In this document: positions 9,159 through 18,097 of the stretch, piece by piece | How the letters are laid out: each line of letters opens with the position of its first letter | Numbering within the stretch: the stretch's first letter is position 1 | Origin: Mycobacterium sp. | GTDB lineage: Bacteria > Actinomycetota > Actinomycetes > Mycobacteriales > Mycobacteriaceae | Assembly (NCBI RefSeq): GCF_004298145.1 | Contig: NZ_SCRH01000003.1 | Coordinates: 1-64,000, forward strand | Length of the DNA stretch: 64,000 nucleotides | Reading direction: 5' to 3' | Position numbers and translations under genes: made by a program | The notes under the pieces: generated by a model | The model's input: only the letters and a program-made list of their open reading frames with translations | The model's database searches: none | Told to the model about the DNA's origin: nothing

Positions 9159-9970
9159 GCTCACCACTTGCGCCGGTGGGGGTCTTCGACTCCGGTGTCG
9201 GGGGACTCACCGTCGCGCGGGCGATCATCGACCAGTTGCCCGACGAGGACATCATCTACGTCGGCGACACCGGCCACGGACCCTACGGCCCGTTGACCAT
9301 CCCCGAAGTCCGTGCGCACGCGTTGGCCATTGGGGACGACCTTGTCGGCCGCGGCGTCAAAGCGTTGGTCATCGCCTGCAACACGGCGTCCGCGGCCTGT
9401 CTGCGGGATGCTCGCGAACGCTACGACGTGCCCGTCGTCGAGGTGATCCTGCCCGCGGTGCGCCGCGCGGTCGCCACCACGCGCAACGGACGCATCGGCG
9501 TCATCGGCACGCAGGCGACCATCAACTCGCACGCCTATCAGGACGCGTTCGCCGGCGCCCGCGACACCGAGATCACCGCGGTGGCCTGCCCGCGGTTCGT
9601 CGACTTCGTCGAGCGCGGCGTGACCAGCGGGCGTCAGGTGCTCGGATTGGCCGAGGGCTACTTGGAGCCGCTACAGCGGGCGCAGGTCGACACGCTGGTG
9701 CTCGGATGCACGCACTACCCGCTGTTGTCGGGGCTCATCCAATTGGCGATGGGTGACAACGTGACGTTGGTTTCCAGCGCCGAGGAAACCGCCAAGGAAG
9801 TGCTTCGGGTGCTGACCGAACGGGACTTGCTTCGCCCCCATGATGCGTCGCCCGCGACTCGGGTCTTTGAAGCCACCGGCGACCCCGACGCATTCACCAA
9901 ATTGGCCGCGCGATTCCTCGGTCCCGCCGTGTCCGGAGTCCAGCCCGTTGAGCAGGTGCGCGTTGATTGA
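9155..9970 (+). CDS. murI: glutamate racemase
   Basis: This 271-residue cytosolic enzyme converts L-glutamate to D-glutamate for peptidoglycan. The family signature [11 protein letters not shown] is near the N-terminus. The two catalytic cysteines lie in IACNTASA and LGCTHYPLL. The ATG overlaps the rhomboid stop by 4 bp, pointing to translational coupling. It is the Rv1338 equivalent, and the start at [11 protein letters not shown] is set by this overlap and by the family N-terminus. Confidence 0.95.
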   Translation: MSSPLAPVGVFDSGVGGLTVARAIIDQLPDEDIIYVGDTGHGPYGPLTIPEVRAHALAIGDDLVGRGVKALVIACNTASAACLRDARERYDVPVVEVILPAVRRAVATTRNGRIGVIGTQATINSHAYQDAFAGARDTEITAVACPRFVDFVERGVTSGRQVLGLAEGYLEPLQRAQVDTLVLGCTHYPLLSGLIQLAMGDNVTLVSSAEETAKEVLRVLTERDLLRPHDASPATRVFEATGDPDAFTKLAARFLGPAVSGVQPVEQVRVD

Positions 9971-9997
9971 CGACCGGGCGGGATTCTGGTGGCACGA

Positions 9998-10825
9998 ATG
10001 CGACGATGTTTTCGTCATGGTCCGATCGGGCATGGCACAGTAGTGTCCGTGCGAATAACCGTGCTCGGCTGCTCCGGCAGCGTGGTGGGTCCGGATTCGC
10101 CTGCGTCGGGTTATCTGCTTCGGGCACCGGACACTCCGCCACTGGTCATCGACTTCGGCGGGGGCGTTCTCGGCGCGCTGCAACGCTATGCCGATCCCGG
10201 TTCCGTGCATGTGCTTTTGTCGCATTTGCACGCCGACCATTGTTTGGATTTGCCCGGACTGTTCGTATGGCGGCGCTACCACCCGACGCGCCCGCTCGGT
10301 AAGGCGTTGCTGTACGGGCCCGGCGATACCTGGTCGCGGTTGGGCGCGGCGTCGTCACCCTACGGCGGTGAGATCGACGATTGTTCGGACATCTTCGACG
10401 TTCGCCATTGGGTCGACGGCGAGCCGGTGACGATCGGGGCGGTGACGGTGGTGCCGCGAGTGGTGGCTCATCCGACCGAGTCCTACGGCTTGCGGATCAC
10501 CGATCCCTCGGGCGCATCGTTCGTCTATAGCGGTGACACCGGCGCCTGCGATCAGCTCGTCGAGTTGGCTCGTGATGCCGATGTTTTTCTCTGCGAGGCT
10601 TCCTGGACGCACTCGGCGGACCGTCCGCCCGCGCTGCATCTGTCGGGCACCGAGGCCGGCCGCGCCGCGGCCGAGGCCGGTGTTCGCGAACTGCTGCTCA
10701 CCCATATCCCACCGTGGACCTCGCGTGAGGATGTGATCAGCGAGGCGAAGGCGGAGTTCGATGGCCCCGTGCATGCGGTGGTGTGCGGTGAGACGTTCGA
10801 TATCCGCCGCTCCGAAAGGGTCTGA
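9998..10825 (+). CDS. metallo-beta-lactamase-fold phosphodiesterase (Rv1339-like)
   Basis: This protein of about 275 residues has the metal-binding motif LSHLHADHCLD (HxHxDH) plus later ligands in HPTESYGL, YSGDTGACD and LLTHIPPW. The M. tuberculosis homologue Rv1339 has been reported as an atypical class II cAMP phosphodiesterase, so cAMP hydrolysis is the best guess, by homology only. The start is ambiguous. The ATG used here gives MRRCFRHG. GTG codons at 10043 (VSVRITVLG) or 10049 would remove a poorly structured N-terminus. It sits between murI and rph, as in M. tuberculosis. Confidence 0.85.
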   Translation: MRRCFRHGPIGHGTVVSVRITVLGCSGSVVGPDSPASGYLLRAPDTPPLVIDFGGGVLGALQRYADPGSVHVLLSHLHADHCLDLPGLFVWRRYHPTRPLGKALLYGPGDTWSRLGAASSPYGGEIDDCSDIFDVRHWVDGEPVTIGAVTVVPRVVAHPTESYGLRITDPSGASFVYSGDTGACDQLVELARDADVFLCEASWTHSADRPPALHLSGTEAGRAAAEAGVRELLLTHIPPWTSREDVISEAKAEFDGPVHAVVCGETFDIRRSERV

Positions 10826-10849
10826 GGACACCACGTTAGGGTTGGCGTC

Positions 10850-11629
10850 GTGACGAGACGAGAAGACGGCCGCCTTGACGACGAACTTCGGCCCGTGGTC
10901 ATCACCCGCGGTTTCACTGATCACCCCGCCGGTTCGGTACTGATCGAATTCGGCCACACCAAGGTCATGTGCACCGCCAGCGTGACCGAGGGCGTGCCGC
11001 GTTGGCGCAAGGGGTCGGGTCTGGGGTGGCTGACCGCGGAGTACGCGATGTTGCCGTCGGCGACCCACACGCGCTCGGATCGCGAATCGGTGAAGGGCCG
11101 GCTGTCGGGACGCACCCAGGAGATCAGCCGGCTGATCGGGCGGTCGCTGCGGGCCTGCATCGACCTGGCGGCCTTGGGGGAGAACACAATCGCCGTCGAC
11201 TGTGACGTGCTGCAGGCCGACGGGGGCACCCGCACCGCGGCCATCACGGGTGCGTTCGTGGCGTTGGCCGACGCGGTGACCTACCTCGGGGCGTTGGGGA
11301 AGCTGTCGGATCCCCGGCCGTTGTCGTGCGCCATCGCGGCGGTCAGCGTCGGCGTGGTCGACGGCAGGGTCCGGGTGGACCTGCCCTACGAGGAAGACGC
11401 CCGCGCCGAGGTGGACATGAACGTCGTCGCCACCGACACCGGCACCCTCGTCGAGGTTCAGGGGACCGGTGAAGGGGCGACCTTCCCGCGTTCGACACTG
11501 GACAAACTGCTCGACGTTGCGCTGGCCGCCTGCGACAAGTTGTTCGCCGCCCAGCGCGAGGCGCTGCAGCAGCCATACCCCGGTGTGCTCCCGGAGGGGG
11601 CTCCGGTGCCGAAGGCGTTCGGCAGCTGA
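10850..11629 (+). CDS. rph: ribonuclease PH
   Basis: This 259-residue phosphorolytic 3'-5' exoribonuclease trims tRNA 3' ends. Conserved segments are [14 protein letters not shown], the arginine-rich [12 protein letters not shown] and the phosphate-binding [12 protein letters not shown]. It begins with GTG 25 bp after the preceding stop. It corresponds to Rv1340. In M. tuberculosis rdgB follows almost directly; here a 1-kb segment with an extra gene intervenes. Confidence 0.95.
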   Translation: MTRREDGRLDDELRPVVITRGFTDHPAGSVLIEFGHTKVMCTASVTEGVPRWRKGSGLGWLTAEYAMLPSATHTRSDRESVKGRLSGRTQEISRLIGRSLRACIDLAALGENTIAVDCDVLQADGGTRTAAITGAFVALADAVTYLGALGKLSDPRPLSCAIAAVSVGVVDGRVRVDLPYEEDARAEVDMNVVATDTGTLVEVQGTGEGATFPRSTLDKLLDVALAACDKLFAAQREALQQPYPGVLPEGAPVPKAFGS

Positions 11630-11804
11630 CCCGCCTATCGGTCGCCACCTGAATTGAGCAGTTCGAGTCCGCGGGCGGCAGCGTTGCCATTGTCGTCGAC
11701 GCAAAGTGGTCGGCCAGAGTCGCGCACAATACCGTTATGGTAAACTAATTCACGGCAACTAAGGTTTGCCAAAGCATATTTCACCGCATTTCTAGGATCA
11801 ATTC

Positions 11805-12407
11805 ATGGTTAGTCGACCCGGCCCCCTTGAACACGCTTTCCTGAATACGCCGTGGTGGGCGATGGGGCAGACGACGCACGCACATGCGGAACCGCGCATC
11901 AACGAAGTGGCGACCCGTGCAAGGGCAGGCTTGCTGAATATTATCTCGGCAATCACGATCGCATTATTGCTTATGCGTCCGGAAACCGATCCGGTGATCA
12001 TCGTCGGTCCCTTCGTGCTTTTTGATATGTTGGCTGCCGCGGCTACCGGATTAACTCCATTCAGCCCGACTGGAATTCTCGGCACGGCGTTGACGATGGG
12101 CGTTCGTCCGGTGTGGAAACCAACGCGACCAAAACGGTTCGCATGGTTGCTCGGTGCCGGTTTAGCGGCGACGTGTCTTGCCATGCGCCTGTTAGAAGCG
12201 TCGCCGGTAGCGCTGGCCGCTGTTGTTGCGGTCTGCTTTGTGCTGACGTGGTCGGAGGCCACGTTGGGATTTTGTGTGGGTTGTTATATGCACAAATTGA
12301 TTTGGGGTTGTCAAGACTGCGAAATCCCTTATGTGAGGGAAATAGATTCCCGTCGGCCGGCAATAAATCAAGACAGTCCGGCAATAAACTTGGAAAGTCG
12401 CGCGTAG
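11805..12407 (+). CDS. DUF4395 family membrane protein
   Basis: This 200-residue protein has about four hydrophobic helices. The segment GFCVGCYMHKLIWGCQDC carries a CxxC pair and two further cysteines, typical of DUF4395 proteins, which often occur near thioredoxin-like or sulfurtransferase genes; the role is unknown. The C-terminal tail contains a 7-residue repeat (PAIN at two positions) encoded by a 21-bp direct repeat at about 12357-12388. The gene is visibly richer in A/T than its neighbours and has an AT-rich leader (11730-11804) with a small inverted repeat GGCAA/TTGCC at 11754-11770. This suggests a later insertion between rph and rdgB. Confidence 0.8.
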   Translation: MVSRPGPLEHAFLNTPWWAMGQTTHAHAEPRINEVATRARAGLLNIISAITIALLLMRPETDPVIIVGPFVLFDMLAAAATGLTPFSPTGILGTALTMGVRPVWKPTRPKRFAWLLGAGLAATCLAMRLLEASPVALAAVVAVCFVLTWSEATLGFCVGCYMHKLIWGCQDCEIPYVREIDSRRPAINQDSPAINLESRA

Positions 12408-12417
12408 GTCCCGGAGC

Positions 12418-12437
12418 CGGCTCGCGGCCGCGAGCCG
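12418..12437. terminator. perfect 20-bp GC palindrome after the DUF4395 gene
   Basis: CGGCTCGCGGCCGCGAGCCG is a perfect palindrome starting 10 bp after the DUF4395 stop. It could fold into a strong hairpin in RNA. No T-tract follows, as is usual for mycobacterial terminators. From here to rdgB (12438-12655) I see no gene. Confidence 0.4.
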
Positions 12438-12655
12438 CAGACGACGGCCGCGCCCAGTGATCGTATGACGGGGTAACACATTGCGCCGCGTTCGGCGGCG
12501 TTGTAAAACCTTATGACTCGGAATGTCCTCGACGGCGCAAGAGTCACGTCGCCGGGCTGAGCCGCGGGCGAAGGTCGCGCGGCGATTCGGGCTAATTTGT
12601 TTGGCGCGTGCGTAGGTAGCTCTCGCGGAGGTGACGGCATGTTTCGGAGTAAGCG

Positions 12656-13264
12656 ATGACCCGCCTACTGGTCGCCAGCCGCAACCCGAAGAAGCTGGCC
12701 GAGTTGCGCCGGGTGCTCGATGCCGGCGGCCTGACGGGATTGACGTTGGTGTCGCTCGACGATGTGGCCCCGTTCGAGGAGGCGCCGGAGACGGGTGCGA
12801 TCTTCGAGGAGAACGCGTTGGCCAAGGCGCGGGACGCGTTCAGTGCGAGCGGGTTACCCAGTGTCGCAGACGATTCCGGGCTGGAGGTGGCCGCGCTGGG
12901 CGGCATGCCCGGGGTGCTGTCGGCGCGTTGGTCGGGCAACCACGGCGACGACGGCGCGAATACCGCGTTGCTGCTGGCGCAGATGCGCGACGTGCCCGAC
13001 GAGCGGCGCGGCGCGGCGTTCGTGTCCGCCTGCGCGCTGGTGTCGGCCTCCGGTGAGGTCGTCGTCCGCGGCGAGTGGCCCGGCAGGATTGCCCGCCAAC
13101 CGCGCGGCGATGGCGGCTTCGGCTATGACCCGGTGTTCGTGCCCAACGGGCACGATCGCACGGCGGCGGAGCTGAGCCCGGTGGAGAAGGACGCGGACTC
13201 GCATCGCGGTCGGGCGCTGCGGCTGCTGTTGCCGGCGCTTCAGACGCTGGCCTCCGACGGCTGA
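12656..13264 (+). CDS. rdgB: dITP/XTP (non-canonical purine NTP) pyrophosphatase
   Basis: This 202-residue house-cleaning enzyme hydrolyses dITP, XTP and ITP to monophosphates. The Ham1/RdgB family motifs are all present: SRNPKKLAEL at the N-terminus, VADDSGLEV in the middle and GDGGFGYDPVF with SHRGRAL near the C-terminus. A GGAG lies 6 bp before the ATG. It corresponds to Rv1341 and is convergent with the DUF3817 gene. Confidence 0.95.
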   Translation: MTRLLVASRNPKKLAELRRVLDAGGLTGLTLVSLDDVAPFEEAPETGAIFEENALAKARDAFSASGLPSVADDSGLEVAALGGMPGVLSARWSGNHGDDGANTALLLAQMRDVPDERRGAAFVSACALVSASGEVVVRGEWPGRIARQPRGDGGFGYDPVFVPNGHDRTAAELSPVEKDADSHRGRALRLLLPALQTLASDG

Positions 13265-13332
13265 ACCGCGGTACTCCGCGGCGCGTTGGCAATACCCGTC
13301 ACACCAGACGCTGCGCAGGGTGACTGGCGAAG

Positions 13333-13389
13333 TGCCCGCCTCATAGCGACAACGAGTCGTCCGCTCGCGTTGTCGCTATGAGGCGGGCA
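13333..13389. terminator. 22-bp perfect inverted repeat between convergent genes
   Basis: Bases 13333-13354 are exactly complementary to 13368-13389, with a 13-nt loop. The structure lies midway between the convergent rdgB and DUF3817 genes, so it probably ends transcription from both sides. There is no T-tract. Perfect pairing of this length is unusual for a terminator and could also mark a repeated extragenic element. Confidence 0.6.
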
Positions 13390-13433
13390 TTCCGGGTGCC
13401 GCCCCCGGGAGCCACGCTTGTGGCCGATGTGAC

Positions 13434-13784
13434 TCACAAACCGAATTGGGCTTTGACGTCCCTGGTTTGGAAGTGCTCGACGATGATGCCGAGCAGTGGG
13501 ATGGTGCCGGACAGCAGCACGCCGACCGTCTTGCCGATCGGCCAGCGGACCTTGACCGCCAGATTGAACGCGGTCAAGACGTAGATGAAATAGACCCAGC
13601 CGTGAACCACTTCGATCCACCGGATCTCGTGGTCGAAGACCAGGTGCGAGACGATCTCGTAGCACAACGCGATGAGCCACAGGCCCGTCGTCCAGGCCAT
13701 GATCCGGTAGCCGAGCAAGGCGGTGCGGATCTTGTCGACCGGCGCTGCGGGCACTGGTCCTCGGGGCGTCTCCGGTGTGGTCAT
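13434..13784 (-). CDS. DUF3817 family membrane protein
   Basis: This 116-residue protein of unknown function has three hydrophobic segments (GLWLIALCYEIV, WVYFIYVLTAFNLAV and VGVLLSGTIPLLGIIV) preceded by a Pro-rich cytosolic tail. It matches Rv1342c in family and position. The start MTTPETPRG overlaps the stop of the preceding lipoprotein gene as ATGA, which rules out a longer in-frame reading that would run through that gene. Confidence 0.85.
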   Translation of the reverse strand: MTTPETPRGPVPAAPVDKIRTALLGYRIMAWTTGLWLIALCYEIVSHLVFDHEIRWIEVVHGWVYFIYVLTAFNLAVKVRWPIGKTVGVLLSGTIPLLGIIVEHFQTRDVKAQFGL

Positions 13785-14161
13785 GCGGTTGTCCTCTTTT
13801 GTTTTTCGGCATCTTGCGCGGCGAGTTCGGCCAGGTAGTCGTTGTACTCCCGCAGTGCCGGATCGTCGGGTGTCTGCGGTGTGGGCTTGGGTCGCTCGGG
13901 CAGCAGCCCGGCGGGTATCTCCGTCACGGCCCCGGCGCTGCGCGGCTGTGGTGGTTCCTCTTCGTAGCGAACGAATTTGCGGTACGCGTACACGCAGAAC
14001 CACGCGAACAGCGGCCATTGCAGTGCGTAGCCGAGATTCTGAAATGAGCCGGAGACGGATTGGAACCTGGTCCACTGCCACCAGCCCAGGGCCAGGCAGC
14101 CGCACGCCGCGACGATCACCAGGGCGATCAACGCGGATCTGCGACGGTGTGTAGTGGACAC
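13781..14161 (-). CDS. lprD: LprD-like membrane protein / putative lipoprotein
   Basis: This 126-residue protein matches Rv1343c in position and layout. A basic N-terminus (MSTTHRRRS) leads into a hydrophobic segment with a possible lipobox at LVIVAACGC. A second hydrophobic stretch (WPLFAWFCVYAYRKF) follows, then a Pro- and charge-rich C-terminal tail. The second segment makes an integral membrane protein as likely as a true lipoprotein. It overlaps the DUF3817 gene by 4 bp and is probably co-transcribed with it. Confidence 0.8.
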   Translation of the reverse strand: MSTTHRRRSALIALVIVAACGCLALGWWQWTRFQSVSGSFQNLGYALQWPLFAWFCVYAYRKFVRYEEEPPQPRSAGAVTEIPAGLLPERPKPTPQTPDDPALREYNDYLAELAAQDAEKQKRTTA

Positions 14162-14261
14162 CCCTCGACCGTACCGCTCGGGATTTGGGCCCGGCGAATT
14201 CGTCGAGCCGGGCGATGGCTCGACCTGGTCCGAGGGATCCCGGCGGTATCATCGGCACGCC

Positions 14262-14345
14262 GCGGGCGTGGCGAAATTGGCAGACGCGATGGTTTTAGGT
14301 GCCATTGCTCGAAAGAGCTTGAGGGTTCGAGTCCCTCCGCCCGCA
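14262..14345 (+). tRNA. tRNA-Leu (anticodon UAG)
   Basis: The acceptor arms GCGGGCG (14262-14268) and CGCCCGC (14338-14344) pair perfectly, with A as discriminator. The D-arm, a 7-nt anticodon loop TTTAGGT closed by ATGGT/GCCAT, a long class II variable arm (TGCTCGAAAGAGCTTG) and the T-arm GGGTTCGAGTCCC are all visible. The loop places TAG as anticodon, decoding CUN leucine codons. CCA is not encoded. Confidence 0.93.
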
Positions 14346-14438
14346 CTGTTCAACACCGGAGACGGAAATCTTGCGCGGTGTAAGCGTCAAACCCTCGATG
14401 CCGGGTACATGGAACCCACAGGACACAGGGGAGGCGCT

Positions 14439-14765
14439 ATGCCCACCGCAAACAAGCCGTCACCACGAGGTGAAAAGCGTTTAGCGCAGAAGATGTCGAG
14501 CTCGCGGAACGCCGAGTCGCCGCGGCCCGGGAACGCGCCGCGTGCGCGGGATTGTCCGCGGCGCACAGCCTCGAGGAATCGGCGGTCCAGCACGAGCGGA
14601 TCGCCAAGGTGCAAGACTGCTGCGTCGCACAAGGCGTGCCCCACCCGGATGTGCACCGCAGGGTCTGCGAGCGAGCACCGCCAAGCGGCGGCCGAGGACC
14701 ACAAGCTGGCCGAGCTCAAGCGGGAGGAATCCGAAGCGGACCTGGCCGCCGGCGCCGGCCGCTGA
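14439..14765 (+). pseudogene. small coding sequence broken by two compensating frameshifts
   Basis: From ATG 14439 (after GGGGAGG) the frame begins plausibly (MPTANKPSPRGEKR) and then loses coding character. A helix-like, Glu/Arg/Ala-rich stretch with paired cysteines (ERAACAGLSAAHSLEESA, VQDCCVAQG) continues in another frame from about 14490 to about 14670. The original frame then resumes with HRQAAAEDHKLAELKREESE up to the TGA at 14763-14765. One intact protein of about 105 residues would need two opposite indels. It could be a decayed gene or sequencing error. I do not recognise the family. Confidence 0.5.
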
Positions 14766-14775
14766 CCGGTGTGGC

Positions 14776-15201
14776 TCAGTCCGCCACGAAGCGGGCGCGG
14801 ACCTCCGGTGCGGGCAATGGACAACTGTCGTACCTGCCGAAGACCCGATACCGGATCGCGGCGAACCGATCGTAGAGCCAGTCGCGCACGGGCGTCGGCA
14901 CGAGACGGGCGACCTTGAGCACCCTCCACGGTCCGCCCAGATAGTCCACCACGCGCAACGCGGCCTCGGACCGGACGGCCACGCGCTCCGAGGGCCGGCC
15001 GGGGTCATCGACGAACACCACCGAGTCGACGTCTCCGATCTCCGGGTGCCGCTTGACGATCGCCTTGGCGAAGACGCTCTCCAGGGCTGCGAAGCGCAGC
15101 GGACCGGCGGGGTCGAGGCGAAGTATCGTGCGCACCGACCGGTTGCACACACCGCAGACACCGTCGTACAGGAGCACCGGCGCCGCTGAGTCACCGCTCA
15201 T
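14776..15201 (-). CDS. DCC family (DUF393) thiol-disulfide oxidoreductase-like protein
   Basis: This 141-residue protein opens with PVLLYDGVCGVCNRSVR, giving the Asp-Gly-x-Cys-x-x-Cys motif that defines the DCC family. The rest of the protein, including FAALES and a C-terminal RYRVFGRYDSC, also fits. The redox partner is unknown. It is divergent from irtA, and the shared upstream region contains an IdeR-like box, so iron control of this gene is possible but unproven. Confidence 0.8.
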   Translation of the reverse strand: MSGDSAAPVLLYDGVCGVCNRSVRTILRLDPAGPLRFAALESVFAKAIVKRHPEIGDVDSVVFVDDPGRPSERVAVRSEAALRVVDYLGGPWRVLKVARLVPTPVRDWLYDRFAAIRYRVFGRYDSCPLPAPEVRARFVAD

Positions 15202-15253
15202 GTTTCCCAGGTTACTGACGGCCGCCGGGGATTGACAGGCACCGAGGTTGACC

Positions 15254-15272
15254 TTTGGTAAGGCAACCCTTA
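15254..15272. promoter_or_regulatory. IdeR iron box
   Basis: TTTGGTAAGGCAACCCTTA matches 14 of 19 positions of the IdeR consensus TTAGGTTAGGCTAACCTAA. It lies 210 bp upstream of the irtA start and 53 bp upstream of the divergent DCC gene. Iron-bound IdeR represses irtAB in M. tuberculosis, so repression in iron-replete cells is expected here. Confidence 0.75.
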
Positions 15273-15481
15273 GTTTGTGGGGTAACGTACCAAGCCGTGA
15301 CCAGCCGGCCGGTGACCCGTGGCAGGGTGCCGCCCGCGCGAAGGCTGCCGCAGGTGTCGAATTCACACTTCGTGCGGCCCCCGCTGGCCGCGCCGATCCG
15401 TGGCGGGGTGGCGGTGATCCCGCCGGGGCGTCGGATCGGCGAGGCCGCCGGCGCGCGGAGCGCCGCGAGAGAGGACCGCTA

Positions 15482-18097
15482 ATGGCACGCGGAATCCAGG
15501 GTGTGATGTTGCGCAGCTTCGGCGCGCGTGACCACACCGCGACGGTGATCGAAACCGTCCGGATCGCGCCGCACTTCGTGCGCGTGCGTATGACGTCGCC
15601 GACGCTGTTCGAAGACGTGGATGCCGAACCGGCCGCATGGCTGCGGTTCTGGTTCCCGGACCCGGACGGATCGAAAACGGAGTTCCAGCGCGCCTACACG
15701 ATTTCGGAGGCGGACGTTGCGGCCGGGCGCTTCGCGGTCGACATCGTGCTGCACGATCCCGCCGGACCGGCGTCGCTCTGGGCGCGCACCGTAAAGCCCG
15801 GCGCCACCATCGCCGTCATGGCGCTGATGGGTTCGTCCCGGTTCGACGTGCCCGACGAGCAGCCGGCCGGATATCTGCTCATCGGTGACTCGGCGTCCAT
15901 CCCGGGAATGAACGGGATCATCGGCGTCGTCCCCGACGACGTCCCGATCGAGATGTACCTCGAAAAGCACGACGACAACGACACATTGATCCCGATCGCG
16001 CAGCACCCCCGGCTGCGACTGCATTGGGTCGCACGCCACGACGAGAAATCCCTTGCCGCGGCGATCGAAAGCCGAGATTGGTCCGACTGGTACGCGTGGG
16101 CGACGCCAGAGGCCACGACACTCAAGCAGGTGCGGACCAGGCTGCGCGACGAATTCGGCTTTCCCAAATCCGAGGTACACGCCCAGGCCTACTGGAGTGC
16201 CGGGCGTGCGATGGGCACCCGCCGCGGTGATGAACCCGAGGGCTCTGAAAATGCCACGCCCACCGTCGCTCCGGAAGAGGTTGCGGCGCAGCTGGAGTCG
16301 GCTCAGCAGGTTCCCGACACGACGCCCACCCCGGTGTCTCGCGGAAACTGGCGTGCCCAGGCCGCCGGGCGATTGCTCGCGCCGCTGCGGTCGGCGCTGA
16401 TCTTGTCGGGCGTATTGCAGGCGGTGATCACGCTGGTGCAACTGGCGCCGTTCGTGCTGCTGGTCGAGCTGGCCCGGCTCCTGGTATCAGGGGCGCCCGC
16501 ATCCCGGCTGTGGAACATCGGCATCGCCGCGGTGTCGCTGCTGGGTTTGGGGGCCTTACTCGGTGCCGCCCTCACCCTCTGGCTCCATGTTGTCGATGCA
16601 CGATTCGCCCGCGATCTGCGTTCGGGATTGTTGCGCAAGCTGTCTCGGCTACCGCTGGGCTGGTTCACCGCCCGCGGGTCAGGCTCGATCAAACAGCTGC
16701 TACAGGACGACACGCTGTCCCTGCACTACCTGGTCACTCACGCCATCCCGGATGCGGTCGCCGCGGCCGTCGCGCCCGTTGCGGTGCTGGTCTACCTCTT
16801 CGTAGTCGACTGGCGGGTGGCGCTGGTGTTGTTCGCGCCCGTCCTGGTCTACCTGGTGCTGACGTCGTCCCTCACGATTCAGTCGGGCCCGCGCATCCCG
16901 CAGTCGCAGCGCTGGGCGGAGACGATGAGCGGCGAGGCCGGCGCCTACCTGGAAGGCCAGCCGGTGATCCGCGTCTTCGGCGGTGCCGCCGCGTCGAGTT
17001 TCCGGCGCCGCCTGGACGAATACGTCGGCTTCCTGGTCGCCTGGCAACGCCCGCTGGCCGGCAAAAAGACGTTCATGGATCTGGTCACCCGCCCCTCGAC
17101 CTTCCTGTGGCTCATCGCGGCCACCGGCACCCTGCTGATCGTCGGGGGCCGGATGGATCCGGTGAACCTGCTGCCATTCTTGTTGCTAGGCACCACCTTC
17201 GGCGCGCGACTGCTCGGAATCGCCTACGGCCTGGGCGGCATCCGCGTCGGCATGTTGGCTGCCCGGCGACTGCAGAACACGCTCGACGAACCCGAACTCG
17301 CCGTGCGCGACCAAGGTGAACCCAACGGGGAATCGTCGAAGGCGGTGGTGTTCGACAACGTCGGTTTCGGTTACCGCCCGGGCGTCCCGGTGATCCACGA
17401 CGTGTCGTTGACCTTGCGGCCCGGCACCGTCACCGCGCTGGTCGGACCGTCTGGATCAGGCAAGTCGACGCTGGCCGCCCTGCTGGCCCGGTTCAACGAC
17501 GTCGACCAGGGTTCGATACACGTTGGGGGACAGGATATTCGGTCGATGACCGCCGACCAGCTCTACGCCCAGGTCGGATTCGTGCTGCAGGAAACGCAGT
17601 TGGTGCACGGCACCGTGGCCGAAAACATCGCGTTGGCCGTGCCCGATGCCACCGCGGCACAAATCGAACAGGCGGCGCGCGAGGCGCAGATCCACGACCG
17701 CATCATGCGGCTGCCGGACGGCTACGACACCATGCTGGGCGCCGGTAGCGGCCTGTCCGGCGGGGAGCGCCAACGCCTCACCATCGCCCGCGCGATCCTG
17801 GCCGACACCGGAGTTCTCATCCTCGACGAAGCCACCGCGTTCGCCGACCCGGAATCGGAATATCTTGTGCAGCAAGCACTCAACCGTTTGACGCAGGACC
17901 GCACCGTGCTGGTGATCGCCCATCGATTGCACACCATCACCCGGGCGGACCAGATCGTCGTGCTCGACCACGGCCGCATCGTCGAACGCGGCACCCACGA
18001 CGAGTTGCTGGCCGCCGACGGCCGGTACCGACGGCTATGGGAGAGCGGCCGCCGCGACCAGGTGACCGCCGGCGCGGCCGGGGAGGGTGCCCGATGA
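15482..18097 (+). CDS. irtA: iron-carboxymycobactin ABC importer, FAD-containing subunit IrtA
   Basis: This 871-residue inner-membrane protein works with IrtB to take up ferric carboxymycobactin. The cytosolic N-terminal siderophore-interacting domain (about residues 1-275, with the FAD/NADPH reductase fold and [10 protein letters not shown]) reduces the iron. A low-complexity linker leads to an ABC transmembrane domain and a nucleotide-binding domain with Walker [11 protein letters not shown], signature LSGGERQ and Walker B VLILDEAT. The ATG chosen follows GAGAGGA; an in-frame extension to 15248 would run over the IdeR box. The length is close to M. tuberculosis IrtA (859). The stop overlaps irtB as ATGA. 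Confidence 0.95.
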   Translation: MARGIQGVMLRSFGARDHTATVIETVRIAPHFVRVRMTSPTLFEDVDAEPAAWLRFWFPDPDGSKTEFQRAYTISEADVAAGRFAVDIVLHDPAGPASLWARTVKPGATIAVMALMGSSRFDVPDEQPAGYLLIGDSASIPGMNGIIGVVPDDVPIEMYLEKHDDNDTLIPIAQHPRLRLHWVARHDEKSLAAAIESRDWSDWYAWATPEATTLKQVRTRLRDEFGFPKSEVHAQAYWSAGRAMGTRRGDEPEGSENATPTVAPEEVAAQLESAQQVPDTTPTPVSRGNWRAQAAGRLLAPLRSALILSGVLQAVITLVQLAPFVLLVELARLLVSGAPASRLWNIGIAAVSLLGLGALLGAALTLWLHVVDARFARDLRSGLLRKLSRLPLGWFTARGSGSIKQLLQDDTLSLHYLVTHAIPDAVAAAVAPVAVLVYLFVVDWRVALVLFAPVLVYLVLTSSLTIQSGPRIPQSQRWAETMSGEAGAYLEGQPVIRVFGGAAASSFRRRLDEYVGFLVAWQRPLAGKKTFMDLVTRPSTFLWLIAATGTLLIVGGRMDPVNLLPFLLLGTTFGARLLGIAYGLGGIRVGMLAARRLQNTLDEPELAVRDQGEPNGESSKAVVFDNVGFGYRPGVPVIHDVSLTLRPGTVTALVGPSGSGKSTLAALLARFNDVDQGSIHVGGQDIRSMTADQLYAQVGFVLQETQLVHGTVAENIALAVPDATAAQIEQAAREAQIHDRIMRLPDGYDTMLGAGSGLSGGERQRLTIARAILADTGVLILDEATAFADPESEYLVQQALNRLTQDRTVLVIAHRLHTITRADQIVVLDHGRIVERGTHDELLAADGRYRRLWESGRRDQVTAGAAGEGAR

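Noticed and set aside
7224..9167. 647-codon open frame on the minus strand
   Set aside because: It covers three well-supported plus-strand genes (DUF2017, peptidase, rhomboid) and shows no recognisable motif.
10355..11704. 449-codon open frame opposite the phosphodiesterase and rph
   Set aside because: It is antisense to conserved genes and has shadow-type composition.
13785..14258. N-terminal extension of the DUF3817 gene
   Set aside because: It runs through the LprD-like gene in another frame; the ATGA overlap marks the true start.
15248..15481. N-terminal extension of irtA
   Set aside because: It would begin ahead of the IdeR box and add a low-complexity Arg/Ala/Gly segment not seen in IrtA; a good ribosome site precedes the internal ATG.
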